In this document: positions 22,557 through 33,841 of the stretch, one piece after another | Position numbering within the stretch: position 1 is the stretch's first letter | Layout of the letters: each line of letters begins with the position of its first letter | DNA from: Takakia lepidozioides | Lineage: Eukaryota > Streptophyta > Takakiopsida > Takakiales > Takakiaceae | Assembly (NCBI GenBank): GCA_030704615.1 | Contig: CM060731.1 | Coordinates: forward strand, 83,680,756 to 83,744,755 | Direction of reading: 5' to 3' | DNA length: 64,000 bases | Made by a program: the position numbers and the translations under genes | The notes under the pieces: generated by a model | The model's input: the letters and a program-made list of their open reading frames with translations, nothing else | Databases searched by the model: none | Told to the model about the DNA's origin: nothing

Positions 22557-24830
22557 TTATTGCAAGGCGAAGGCAAAGACATGCCTGTCGGACAACGTCC
22601 CTACCCACATTGAAGCACCTGAGGGACAAAGCGGGTGGTTAGTAGCATGCGGCATGCAATTGCAATCGGGCCAGGGGACAAAATGTGCACGTGAAGGCTT
22701 ACCCGTGCCGCATGTGAGGTCAAGAATCCGCCCTTGGACATCCGAGCACGTCTCCATGAGGGTTTGGATGAAAGCAGGGCTCCGGGTCCGGCTGTACCGC
22801 CACGGTTTGCCTGTCTTTGTGTCCTTCGGCATACTGGATTGGGGCACATAGTTGTAGAGGACATCGTAGGTAACAGGGTCCATAGCGGCATCAACAAGAC
22901 GACCGTCATTGCGGAATTTGAACGTAGACCGTCTCTTCACAAAACAATATGCCTCAAACACCAATGTCTGCACATCCAACAAAAGAGGGATCCACTCCAG
23001 GGTCTAGTTTAGATACACCAAAATATGAAGTGAATGCAATAGATTGACAACTTACACTCTGGCCCTCTGTTCGCAACCCCTGCGTATTGATGCAGAACCA
23101 TTTTTTCAGGAGGACCGGGGTGACACTTTTTGGTGTCCACCTTGCCACAACATTCTCTGTGGTCTTCCCTCTTGTGGCAAGGACCACAATACATCCACCG
23201 TCATCCAGGAGCATCTCCGCCAGCCCAAACCCGGCTCTCCAGTAGTCCTCCGTAAACCTGTTCCAGGTGGGCACACCATCCAGGCCCTCCAACAGCTCCC
23301 CATCGAGGAGAATCATATCGCAGGCTCTCTCCACCTCAAACCCCCCCCCCCCCCCCCGAGTGCTCTTGCAATCCGTGCTCACAGCCATGAAGAATTCCAT
23401 CATGGCTTCCAAACCAGGGGTGTCTTTAGGCTCTGTAGCAGCAGCCCTCTTCTTGGTTTTCCCCTTCAGCTCCTCCAGAGACTTGCTGTGTGCCACCTTC
23501 TTCGCCCTGGCAGCCAGAGCATCAAGAAAGCTCTCATTGACGCATTGGATGATAGTTGGGGATTCTAACTTTGGCCTTTGTGGAAACGTCACCGTCAAAT
23601 ACCGCCGTGTAGGCTCGCCCTCAAATGCCAACTTCTTGGTAGAGCCAGTCCCAGTCCGAACTGACTTGGGAACCCGGACGACCGGTGACTTGGTAGTAGC
23701 AGCAGCAGTCGCAGGACCTTGCACAAAGTCGTCGTCGGAGTCACTCCCTTGGGGCCCCTCCTGCGCCTCCTCTGGTGCCCCGGTGGTTTTCTATTTTTTG
23801 GGGGTTACTTTACTCCCCTGTTTCCGTGTCCTTTTCATTTGTCCTTTATTCTTCTCATTCAATTTCTCCTGAATACCTGCCTAAGCAAGCTCTGCCGCTT
23901 TCCTGGACTTGACAAGCGCTTTCGCCTCCTTTGGACCCAGCGGAGGCAGCGGAGCTCGGTTTGGTCGGGCCTCCGCATCCAGCTTCAATTGGAACTCGGA
24001 TGAGTCGAGCGAGCCGGGCGGAAGGTCCACATACCAAGGGCAGTCGCGCAAATGCTCCAGATGCCACTCCTTCACGATAACGTCAGTGTACATGGAGTCA
24101 GCTCCAGGGTTCCTCCATGCGAGGAAGAATGGCAGCTGGAAGGACAGATGACCTTTCTCCAACAGGGAGAACTTACAGTACCTGCATTCAAAAAACACAG
24201 ACAGAATCACATCCTTTTTTCCAGACTGGGTCCGAAAATGGCTAAGTCCCAGATCTGACTGGGCCCGGAACTGGAAAAATGGCGCCGAATTTCCAGAATA
24301 TGTGCCATCCGCCCCAGGGACTTAGCCATTTTTGGACCCTGTACTAGAAAAATGGCGCCATTTTTCCAGTACAGGGTCCAAAAATGGCTAAGTCCCAGAA
24401 CTGACTGGGCCCGGAATTGGAAAAATGGCGCCGAATTTCCAAACTGTGCCAGCCACCCCCGGGGCTTAGCCATCCGCCCCATGACCGGAAACAGGAAATT
24501 CGGCGCCATTTTTCTAGGGGCTTCACAACTAATTTTCATGCGCCACATAATGCAACTTACATCCTGGAAATGTAGGGACTACAATGGCCACGGATCAAAG
24601 AAAGGCAACGCGTATGTACCTGTACAGAAAGCGCGTTGCCGCTTTGTCGCCGTTCGGCTGGTCGGCATTGCCGCATTGCCGCCCGTAGGGCTTCAGTTTG
24701 CGACGCGGTCTGGATGTGGGGTTTCTCTCAAGAGAGCCACACCCTTCTCCACGCGGCATACGTCCAAGTAAAAGAAAAAATCTCCCGCAGAATGCATACG
24801 TACATGCCTCGAATGGAACTTCATCCACCC
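22557..24830 (-). pseudogene. PM gene copy B: internally deleted, methyltransferase-like half
   Basis: From right to left the minus strand gives exon 1 (about 24757-24600, SLERNPTSRPRRKLK as in copy D), a palindrome-bearing intron, the large exon (about 24210-23046) and exon 8 (about 22975-22700). A fragment of exon 9 follows (about 22620-22557, GASMWVGTLSDRHVFAF). All ParB-like exons (2 to 6) are missing. The large exon has CRYCKFSLLEKGHLSF, FLAWRNPGADSMYTD and WHLEHLRDCPWYVDLPPGS, then a Lys-rich linker. The motif-IV-like site reads DMILLDGELLEG, lacking the Ile-Pro-Asp of copies A and D. Exon 8 carries RSPAFIQTLMETCSDVQGR and ILDLTCGTG. A run of C at 23341-23357 breaks the frame. It looks like a non-autonomous deletion derivative. 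Confidence 0.7.
24215..24515 (-). repeat. Palindromes in the intron before the large exon of copy B
   Basis: Three or four copies of an imperfect palindrome with core GGCGCC (GGAAAAATGGCGCCGAATTT) are joined by CTAAGTCCC and CTGGGCCCGGAA phrases. The same phrases and palindromes fill the corresponding intron of copy D (58500-59010). Confidence 0.8.
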
Positions 24831-24999
24831 GTCACATCAGGTGTCGAAGGCGTATCCGGGAAGCAAGCGCGGTATCCGTGTGGAACGTCCGGTTCAAAAC
24901 AGACGGCGGAGGACATTTAATGCGCAACTGCACCCTTAAATGTAGGTATGGAGGTCGCCCACAGGCGCCACCTGGCCCACCCTCCCCCCGAGACTTCAT

Positions 25000-25450
25000 C
25001 AACAGCCCGCTGGATGGAAAAAAGCGACGCCAAATTTCCATTCAGCGGATGAAGTGGGACGCACCGTGGCCCTCCCTCCGCCCAAGATGTTCTCCTCTAG
25101 AAGCAGCTGGATGGAAAACCGGCGCCGAATTTCCATCCTGCAGGCAAGCGGGAGCGCGGCCGGATGGAAAACCCGAATTTCCATCCTGCAGGTAAACCGG
25201 AGGGCTGCAGGATGGAAAACCGGCGCCGAATTTCCATCTTGCAAGTAAACCGGAGCGCTGCAGGATGGAAAACCAGCGTTGAATTTCCATCCTGCAGGTA
25301 AACCGGAGAGCTGCAGGATGGAAAACCGGCGCCGAATTTCCATCCTGCAAGTAAACCGGAACGCTGCAGGATGGAAAACCGGCGCCGAATTTCCATCCTG
25401 CAAGTAAATCGGTCCACCTCATGGATGGAAATCCGGCACCAAATTTGTCT
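25000..25450 (-). repeat. Type-2-related palindrome array upstream of copy B
   Basis: Seven units of about 60-65 bases carry a palindrome of the form GGAAAACCGGCGCCGAATTT, separated by CCATCCTGCAGGTAAACCGG. It lies upstream of exon 1 of copy B, as the array at 52.9-54.8 kb does for copy D. Arg- and Phe-rich ORFs here are translations of the repeat. Confidence 0.85.
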
Positions 25451-25855
25451 CTACTGGACGACATTGGTGGGCATAACGTGCCAAAAAGTGGACCGCCGGC
25501 GAAAAACTCTAAGTTGAGTGACTGATTAGACAAAAAAACGCGAAAAACAAATCAAAATTGTTGATGAAGGGTCGATACGGGCGTCTGTTGATGGATATTC
25601 GGCGCCGTTTTTCCATCCTGCAGATGATCTCTTTTGGCCACTCCCCCCGAGACGACTCTATGTATCGCCTGAGTTGCCAACGTTCGAAAACGGTGGAAGG
25701 GCCTCATCAACTGCCCTTCACCGGGGTAAGAAAACCTACGTACCTTACGTGTCCCTTCATGGCGACCCCAAAATCGTCACCTTACGAATTTCATAATAAG
25801 GCCCTAGGGGTCTAATGCCTGGCGTAAGGTACCTCCTCCTGTCAGAACGAAACTT
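25451..25855. other. No gene; one more palindrome, then sequence up to the LINE tail
   Basis: One isolated palindrome (about 25590-25615, GATATTCGGCGCCGTTTTTC) lies here. The rest is unassigned. The other terminus of copy B should lie in or beyond this stretch but I cannot see it. Confidence 0.4.
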
Positions 25856-27110
25856 TTTTTTTTAAAAAAGTTAAAAAGGGAAGTAGCCTTTTATTAAGAT
25901 TACTGAAGGGAAAAAAATTACAACCTTTTTAGGCCCGAAGGCTGCCATAAGGCTTTAACTCACAAAAGGTCGTGACGGATGATCCGGTGAACTGTAACAA
26001 ATGAAAAATAACCAATGAAGAATGCAACATTCTAGTAACTGGCCTATCCTCTAGTGCTTGAGACAGGGCCCTAAGAGTGACTTAGGTGGGGTCGGAACAA
26101 CGAACATTGAACAGCGCAAGAGCCTATAGATTGTAACAACATGAACTATGGCAAGTGACTACAATGTATATGAGATTGTTTGCTACCAGAGAAGCAAGGA
26201 AGGTAGAAAAGAGAGAGTGGATTTTATCTACGATAGACAAGTCTAGTCTTAGTAGATAGTTTCCAGTTAACGTCCGATTGGTCGAATTCTAGTGAAGCGG
26301 AAGAGGAGGGCTCCATGCTGTTGCCATTGAAGTGGGATGTGCCCTGGCCATACACAGGAGTCAGGCCCACCGCAGGTACAACTGATGTCTTGCCTCCCCC
26401 AAGAGGATTTGAAGGCCTAGAGGAGGACAATGCCTTTCTGGGGTCCTGTCAATTTTTGCACGGAGTTTTGACCACCCCAGTTTAGCAACAATAGTAAGAT
26501 CAAAGAATATTCTAGTGAGCAAAGCAGTGATTGTGGAATTAGTGTTGTCCAGAGTCCAGCTGCATCGTGCCTTCCAGATATGCCAAAGTGTAGCTCCTCT
26601 TAGAGCTTCAAACACCGGGCATGTAAGTGCTCCAGATGGTCTTTGATGTGTGATTGTAATTCAAGAGAAGGGTCCTTGGTGTAAGTGGGAAGTGATTCCA
26701 GGCTCTGTACAGGTCTTGAACTAGGGGCTTGATCCTGAAGGGGGCGTGACATTGGAGTAAGCAATGCTCCAATGATTCTATTGTGTGCAAGTTACAGCAA
26801 GTGCATAACAGAGCCTCTTGGAAGTTCAAGAGCCGCCCAACTTTCAGAGCCCTGTTAGCGATATGCCACAGGAAAGCACTTAGTTTAGTTGGTTTAGTTT
26901 TGTCCCAAACTATCTGCCAAATGCAGTCCCAGTTTTTGTCACAGAAGCCTTTGTGGCCCCATTTCTCATTCCATTTGTTTGTTAATGGTTTGGCATTGAG
27001 GATGGCTCCGTAGGCTTTTTGGCAGAGTAAGTAAAGAAATGTGAAAGGGTGCTTCCGAAGCTCCATTTCCATTTGGCTAGATCAATCTGGAGATCCTGCA
27101 CGGGGTGACA
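25856..27110 (-). pseudogene. LINE 3' end with zf-RVT domain
   Basis: The minus-strand ORF 27072-26608 has CIWQIVWDKTKPTKLSAFLW, ANRALKVGRLLNF and CTCCNLHTIESLEHCLLQCH, the reverse-transcriptase zinc-binding domain found at the C-terminus of plant L1-type LINEs. The ORF at 26615-26361 continues with ALRGATLWHIWKARCSW, the usual tail that follows it. An A-rich tract (T-rich on the plus strand, 25855-25870) marks the 3' tail. Everything upstream of about 27110 is missing, so it is a 5'-truncated insertion. Confidence 0.82.
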
Positions 27111-27289
27111 CCCCAACCCAGGTAAATGTATTTTGAATCACCCGAGGAGGGGTTTGTCCAGTGGGGCCTTAGGATTATACTCTTTGGTGCTTGATGACCA
27201 GTGACAAACGTGAGCTGGGTAGACTGCTGACATGTGAATAAATTGATTCTGGCTGGAGTACACTAAAAAGAAAACGCGGAATAACCACT

Positions 27290-27850
27290 GGCCCCTTTAA
27301 CCACTCCTGTCTTTTACCACTCTATAAACCACTCACCAGTAATGGTAACCACTAGCAAGTGGTTAATCCCGATGAAATGCCACGGTGGCATCAGAGGGAG
27401 TGGTTGGAAGTGGTTCCAACCACGTACTCCACGTATAATATTATATATTTTTTATTTTGGATTTATCATTTGGTAATATATTGCTGTTAATAAATGTAAT
27501 ATTCCACGTGGACGGGTACAGTGGTAGACGTTAGTGGTTAAAGACACCTCTGATGGGAAGTGGTTGAAACCACTTGCTACTCCACATGTAATGATGTAAG
27601 TTTATTTAGGATTTATTATTTGAAAATATATTTTAATAAGTAAATATAATATTCCAGGGTACGTAGATCTTGAGTGGTTAAAGACACCTCAGTGATTAGT
27701 ACCACTTGGACAGTGGTGGAGAGTGAGTGGTTAAATACACTACAGTGATTGGCACCACTTGGACTACGGTCGCTCGTGAGTGGTTAAACACACCTCAGTC
27801 ATTGGTACCACTTTTGTGGTTATACATGAAAATGTTAAAGTGGTTTGTGC
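27290..27850 (+). repeat. AACCACT subterminal repeats of the CACTA element
   Basis: More than fifteen copies of AACCACT or its complement occur, in degenerate units of about 190 bases (two copies with an AT-rich ATAATATT core) and then about 65-70 bases (GTGGTTAAA.ACACCTCAGT). In En/Spm elements such motifs bind the element's own DNA-binding protein; that role here is inferred. Confidence 0.7.
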
Positions 27851-27935
27851 ACTTGCGTCAGACTTTGAAAAACAGACAAGTGTCCAGATCATTGTAGGAT
27901 GATGCTATTAAATAGATGGTTCCAAACAATTAACT

Positions 27936-29237
27936 TTATTCTGAATCTGAATCACAGTATTCACTCTCTGAAGCACTTTCCTCAACTGGAATAGCAGTTG
28001 ACTGCACAAATGCCGCTTGAATGGTAGCCAACATAGCTAGCTCTTCTTTATTTAGAGCCGTGGCACCCTCTAACGACCTAGGTGTGGGCTGATCTGATAA
28101 GGTAGAGGGTGCCCGTAGACCATCAAAATCTGCATTTTCACCAATGTCACATTGATCTACGTCCACCACAATTCTTTTTGCTCTTGGATCTTTCTGAAGG
28201 ACTACCTTCCACTCCGAACCTACTGACTCATAAGGAAAGAACACATGTTCTGCTCGAGAGGGAAAAATGAACGGCTCTTTATCTTCGGGCAACATCCTCC
28301 CAAAATTCGCAAGAAGAAAACCATATGAATCCCTTTCCATTGTAGCATTTTCGCCAACAAGGTTGGCCTGCACCCAAGCACAACGAAATACAATTGGGTG
28401 TACTCGTCTATAATCCAATTTCAAGATCGCTTTGATGACCCCAACGTACTCTAATGGTGACATGACTGGATTTCTATTACGCACACTATCTCTACTCTCT
28501 TGGTGGAAGATGGATGCAACTCCGGAATGAAAAGAGACAGAAGAGGACTCTCCGTGTGGTCCACTCGATAATGATTTACGTATGCCTTCATCCCACCAAA
28601 TGAGGCTGGTCTCAACGAGGGGGGACAAGACGAATGAACGACATCCCTATCTTCAACAGTATGCTCAGAGACATGAATCTGGACTACACGTCGTATCCAT
28701 GTCAGTAGGGGTGGAAACTCCAACAAATGGTTTGGATATTGCACCGGAAGGTAATGCGGACTTCGATTGGCATGCCATTCACAACTAAATGCCTCTCTAT
28801 CTGCTGTGAACTGTGCCTTCTCTGTTGCATACTTCCTGTCACAAAATGGCAAGAAGAATGACACTTTTTAGCAATGAAGTGTTGCATTACTTGACACCCC
28901 AACCTAGCATGAATGCTACTATGAAAACCACTGTTTCAAACCACTAGAGGAGTGAGCAGAATGACTTGAAAATGAACATGCTAGATTATAACAAATCACT
29001 CACTCAGGCATTCAGTTACTATAGCAGTTGTTATCATCACTAATGAACTACTGAATACTTACCGACAATTATGAAGTGGAATCAACCACTGATGACAGTC
29101 AGAATTGAAATTTCACTTGATATGAATAAGGAGCAATGATAAGAAGTACTCACTGCACCCAAGGAGCCATGACATTGGTATTGTTCAGCACATACAAATG
29201 TGCTGCATCTCTCTCAGCACCAGTCATGTCCCGCTTT
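27936..29237 (-). pseudogene. CACTA TNP2-associated protein, DUF4216-like C-terminus
   Basis: The ORF 28628-27936 contains EYVGVIKAILKLDYRRVHPI, VFRCAWVQANLV, SYGFLLANFGRM, EPFIFPSRAEHVFF and EWKVVLQKDPRAKRI. This order matches the DUF4216 region at the C-terminus of CACTA TNP2 proteins (YYG.i..I.eldY, vlFkCdW, pFilasQ..QvfY, W.vV). An acidic tail ends at 27936. An upstream exon at 29237-29154 reads MTGAERDAAHLYVLNN and ends at a GTGAGT donor, as in the conserved segment upstream of that domain. The frame between 28864 and 28628 is shifted. The transposase core is absent. Confidence 0.72.
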
Positions 29238-29240
29238 TGC

Positions 29241-30365
29241 CTCCACCTTCCAAGACCTCACCCTCAACCCCTTCCTCTTCATTTGCATCCCAAATCCGGC
29301 GTTGGGTTGCATCAAATGATTGCATATACTCAGTTACCTCCAAAGCCCCAGTAGAGCCTTCGTCCGACCCCATTCACATTGCTCATGCGCACCTTTTTTG
29401 GCTGATCCACCCCGTACCTGACCCTCCAGAACCCCGGCCAATCCGGAACCTTCTTACTACCCTGATTAAAGAAGCCAACAAATAAGCCTCAGCTTCCCTC
29501 AGCCACACCAAACTACATATCCAGAAATGGACCCTTTCCAATGTACTCCACCATAAAATGTCCAACCAATTCTGGCACACTAAAGCCGCATCTAATGCAC
29601 AAATACGGCAAACACTTAAATTCAAATATGCCCAATACATGGGCCATCAGAGAAAGCACACCTTCTGGCCAACCCTATTCCCATCCCCGCACTGCCCACT
29701 TTGCTCCCACATCCACGCAACACGTGATATCTGGCCCCATATTCTTAGCGAATGTCCCCACCCCATCATCCACGGGCTTTGTATTGCCTGACATAACCAT
29801 GTCGTATGGCATATCCATAAACTCCTATTACGACGCAATGAAACTAGATGGTTTACACTCATCAATGCTGACACGTACCAAGGCCGGCCTCTGGACCATA
29901 CGGTACCTACATGGCTATTTCCTTGTGTGTGTCGACCTCTCACATCATGCACATGCCCTGCCAGACTATGCCCGGATCCATATCCTCATAGTCCAAGGTC
30001 TTCCCATTAATGCTTCCCCACCCACTGTACCGGCCCTAGCTATCACCATATATTTCATAGAATATACTTACTGCCACGACCACTTTCCCAACTCCTCCAT
30101 CCTCGAAAAACGCCAAAAATATGCACCACTCATTCTTGTTATCCGCCGGCGGGGATGGGCCACAGGCCCTCTCACTGTCATCATTGCCGACACCAGAGAG
30201 GGCATCCATAATGCCAGCATCTCTGCACTTCAAAACAATTTTCAAATCCCTATCACTTCTATCCACAAATGCTTTCAAGCCATACACCTCACTGCGCTCC
30301 GTTCTCTCACTGCTATCATCACAAACAAACGACAGCTCGAGTCCAGCCCTCCTCACGCTTCCTAG
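29241..30365 (+). pseudogene. LINE ORF2 3' end (copy 2)
   Basis: It matches 7380-8345 in order: AHAHLFWLIHPVPDPPEPRP, KWTLSNVLHHKMSNQFWHTK (with small differences), then YMGHQRKHTFWPTLFPSPHC with CPLCSHIHATRDIWPHILSE, and EYTYCHDHFPNSSILEKRQK. The RNase H part is missing because the left side is truncated at about 29240. Stops at 29483 and 29790 break the frame. The shared 3' region with copy 1 runs to about 30350. Confidence 0.72.
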
Positions 30366-30500
30366 GTGCCATGGTACCCGATAGGTACTCATGGGGTACC
30401 CCATGGGTTCCCGTGGGTACCACATGGTACCCTTTGCGCCGTGGGTACCATCTCCATTGCTTGTTCCTTGGTGTCCCCTGGACACCGGTTTTCACATAGG
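30366..30500. repeat. GGTACC-rich palindromic stretch
   Basis: GGTACC occurs about six times, including a perfect 16-base palindrome CATGGGGTACCCCATG at 30390-30405. It follows the LINE tail and may be its 3' region. No coding is apparent. Confidence 0.6.
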
Positions 30501-31745
30501 GTCCACCTCTGAAAGGAGGCAGTAGCCGCAAGGCGAAGTGGCTCTTAGTTACGCCGGCTTCGGCCGTAGTCTTCTCTCTCTAGCTTTATTGGGTATAACC
30601 AAGTAACACCATTTTAAATAAAATCTGGACATCTGTTAAATAATTATAAATAATTAATAAATATGGGAAAAAAAAACTATATTCAGTATTAACAATGCAT
30701 TAAAGCTTACAATTTTGGATTTTCCAAGATTGGTCTGAAAAGTAGCATCGTCCTTTGCAAAATAAATGATCAGCAAGACACCTATGTTGAATTTGAGGAG
30801 ATCGCTCATGAGTATATTCACGGAGCGGAGATCTCCCGTGCACTCGACAGGTAGTTTCTCGCAACTTACGCGAAACGAATCATTCGATTACTACATGATG
30901 GTTTAGGGGAGAGAAGATGAGAGGAGCTACTTGCTTGCAATGGCCGAGGATGCGGAGATACTCACAAAATTCCCGTATCCGGAAGAACTGCAAATGACCC
31001 CTGTCAAATCAAAAGGTCAGTTTCAATCGTGATAAACTGTTGTCGATTGTATGTCGTCTTGTTTTTTTATCCTTTGTCAACACCTCATAAACGTTTTCAC
31101 TGTAGGAGCGAAGGGAGATTCTCGGAGGATCTGCAGCGAGGTATTCTATCCACCTCATTATCTCAGTAGTTTCTATAGTTTCAATTGTATTCCATCATCT
31201 CATTAAAATTTATGTCCATCTTGCGAGGCAGACAAGAGAAGCGAGAGCGACACAACACAAATGCAACTCCGGGGGAGTGACAGTCAGTCCACCCGGGGGC
31301 GAGTCCCGTGAAAACGTAACAAATGCATGTCAATATCACATAAGAAACAGAGTAAGAGCTTTAAAACCACAATGGGTCGTGACTCAAAATTATTGGTAGA
31401 AACATTGAAATAATATTTTTGAATTATTGAAACTTAAGGGATAGAAAAATCTTTGTCACATTGAGGACATGAAATAACAAACGAAATGCATTGACCCGTC
31501 AAATACAAGGTCAGATACAATGTCAAATACAATTTCAAGTACAATGTCAGCTTGTTGCTGGTGCTTTCAGACCTCCCCCCACCAGGGGAGATCTCCCGTG
31601 CTCAATACGAAAAGCGTCGAGCCGTCAAATTAAAAGAAAGTAAGATCTAGAAATATTCACATGAACTGGTCATCCAGAAATTAAAACTGTCTGGTAAGAC
31701 AACAGTTATTTGTCACCCTCCGAATACCAAATAAAAATCCAGTAA
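30501..31745. other. No gene recognised; two GGAGATCTCCCGTGC motifs
   Basis: This stretch is AT-rich with short open frames only. The palindromic motif GGAGATCTCCCGTGC occurs near 30826 and 31580, and looser versions near 31300 and 31775. A GTCAGT...TGTAG pair (31015-31106) could be an intron, but the flanking translation matches nothing I know. It lies 3' of the leftward gene fragment at 31746-32208. Confidence 0.4.
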
Positions 31746-32208
31746 ATGTCGAACAGACGTCGAGACATAGCAGGGGAGAAATCCCATGCTACAACTGCAT
31801 TCCCACAGCTCGGTACAGGATGGTGTCTGATGGGGGTACGTGCCATTCGATTCCGCAACCTCCGTCGTTACCTAGCACGACAATGGTCTCGTCAACCTGT
31901 CCAGGAACATCCTTCTTTTCTTCTTCCAAATAAACTGTGCCCGGTTTGAGCTTGAATTTGGAACAAAGGTAAGTTTCAGTCACTTTGCAAAGTCCTCCCT
32001 CGTTTGGGATCCAGGCTCTCCCAAGTTGCGGAGGACAGCAAACTATAGCGTAGGAATTTGGAGCCATCGAAGATCGCACGAAGTTGGCAAGTGCGAGGTT
32101 CAGTATAGCGACAGACCAAGGCTCACAGGCACCATGTAAGTGGATCTGCGGAGTCCATCGACGATTGGAAGTCGCACATTGAAGTGGAAAGTATTGTTTC
32201 AAGCTACA
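31746..32208 (-). pseudogene. Leftward MULE-linked gene, 5' part (cut by gypsy insertion)
   Basis: The minus strand reads ALANFVRSSMAPNSYAIV, VTETYLCSKFKLKPGTVYLE, EKKDVPGQVDETIVVLGND and WHVPPSDTILYRAVGMQL. The same protein, decayed, is encoded at 52743-52219 upstream of the MULE transposase copy, where YLCVRYHLKPG and FFLEEERKDSNGLVVESIVV are recognisable. No known domain is evident. The reading is interrupted at 32208 by the 3' LTR of the gypsy element, so the gene predates that insertion. It may be the N-terminal exon of the transposase or a separate accessory gene. Confidence 0.55.
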
Positions 32209-32934
32209 TGTCGCGCACCTCACTTCGGTAAGCTCCCCCCTCAAGTCATAGTTACTCGCTTGATGCGCGCGCCTAACTCCCAATCTGGCCGCCGGGCCAA
32301 CTTGGAGCTCCGGCTGCTCACCGGGGCATAACGGTCCCCCTTTGATCTCCCAAAGAACCCTCCAACGATTTGGAACCAGCGGAATTCCCTTTGGTAGTTG
32401 GCAGTCCGGAACAGCTCCCCACTCTTTGGTCGCTTTCCGGCTCGCTCGCTTACTCACTAGTTTTTGGTCACCAACGGGCTTGCACCGTTCTCGGGGTTAC
32501 TACTCCCTATATATACTTCTGTAGCTGTCCGCAGGGGTTTCACAAACAACCATGCCATTTTATGGCGAACCACCACGAACACCCTCGACTCCCGGTGATG
32601 AGTCGCGGTGAGTCTTGGCCCACCCACCACGGCCCCTATGGACCGTGATGAGTCCCAAGACTCCCCACGACTCCCACCACGAGGTCTCCGCCCCAGGGTG
32701 AGTCCTATGCCACCCCCACTAAGTCCCGCTAAGCTACCACCACCCCTTGTGGAGCCACCCCCACCGCAACCTGGTGTGCGGGGCTCCACCTACTGAGCGC
32801 CTCCGCCTCCTTGAGTGCCTTGGGCACTCAAGGGTGCTTCAGCCCCCCATACCTATCGCTGCCACTGCCCCCACCACAGGGGCAACCCCTCTTGTGTCCC
32901 GACCCTCCTGCCCTCAAGGCAGAGGGCCGCGACA
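32209..32934 (-). mobile_element. 3' LTR of chromodomain gypsy element
   Basis: A complete 726-base LTR with ends TGTCGCG...CGCGACA, nearly identical to the solo LTR at 44698-45425. On the minus strand it starts at 32934, after GGTAGGGGTGTG, a plausible polypurine tract. A TATATATA promoter-like motif lies near 32510. The left flank is CTACA; the matching duplicate cannot be checked because the other LTR is truncated. Confidence 0.85.
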
Positions 32935-33841
32935 CACACCCCTACCAACAGGGAGTCGATGTCCTCATCAGCTTGTCCATTTTGTGGAAACGAACATCCA
33001 AGTTGTGGCGTCCCACATCAAGGAGTTTGTTTCCGTACCATGGCGTCCCATGGCAAAGAACCAAACCCCACACTTGACTCTACTCTCCACTAGCTAGTTC
33101 GGTCGACTTCCTCCAAGTCCTGGCCAAGGGTGGAGCCTCTCAAGCTCCTCCCAGTGCACTCTTCTTGGCCTACTTCAAGGCCAAGGAACGATCCTCCTCG
33201 AGGATCGAATCGCCTTACTGCAACAACATTGCTTGCGACCGCTCATGATGCCGCTTTTGGCATCACCTTGAGCAAGGGTTCACCTCGAACCCTCTTTGAC
33301 TAGGAAGATAACCTTGAACCAACCGCGCGCCCCAATCACTACAATTAGGTCCGCTTTGGAATGCTGGCCTGAGGTACGGGAACACGCCGAAGCCGCACTA
33401 CGACTTCGTCCCGAGGCTACACGATTATAGTACGTGAACGGAAGCACGTAGCTTCCGTGTTAGCCCGCACTACAAAGCAACCCCCTTCGGTAGCGCAGTT
33501 ATAGTATGCGCACGCGCCAGGTGCGCACTAGCACGTGAACTCCTAAAGAAGGCGCAAGTTTCCTTGCCCCTTGGATGGGAGTCACCCGATTTCGGCACTG
33601 CGCAAACACACGATTAACCCAATTTACCTCTCCCACTTTTGTTAGCTAGCATGCATTCTACACACTAGCCAACCACACCATGCATCACCATTCCAAACAA
33701 AATAGGACGCACAACATTTGGAACCCATTTCCTTTATAACAAATTTTTGTACAATACAAGTTTTTGCAATCGGATTCCTAAGCTAGCTAAGCCGGGCTAA
33801 GCATGCATTTCCTCCCCCACGCTCGAAGGTTGATGTCCCCA
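32935..33841 (-). other. 3' untranslated region of the gypsy element
   Basis: No gene. From 33090 to 33841 it matches 6093-6882 in reverse, the same region of the other chromovirus copy. Confidence 0.75.

Larger units (their letters stand above)
27261..29240 (-). mobile_element. CACTA (En/Spm) element, right part truncated
   Basis: The left end begins CACTAAAAAG at 27261, the terminal pentamer of the CACTA superfamily. It is followed by 27290-27850 with repeated AACCACT/AGTGGTT motifs, which fits the subterminal repeats of these elements. The minus-strand gene inside (27936-29237) resembles the TNP2-associated protein. The right terminus is not seen; LINE sequence starts at about 29240. Confidence 0.72.

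Noticed and set aside
30780-31200. Host gene with an intron
   Set aside because: A plausible GT-AG pair exists, but the flanking translation has no recognisable conservation and short frames.
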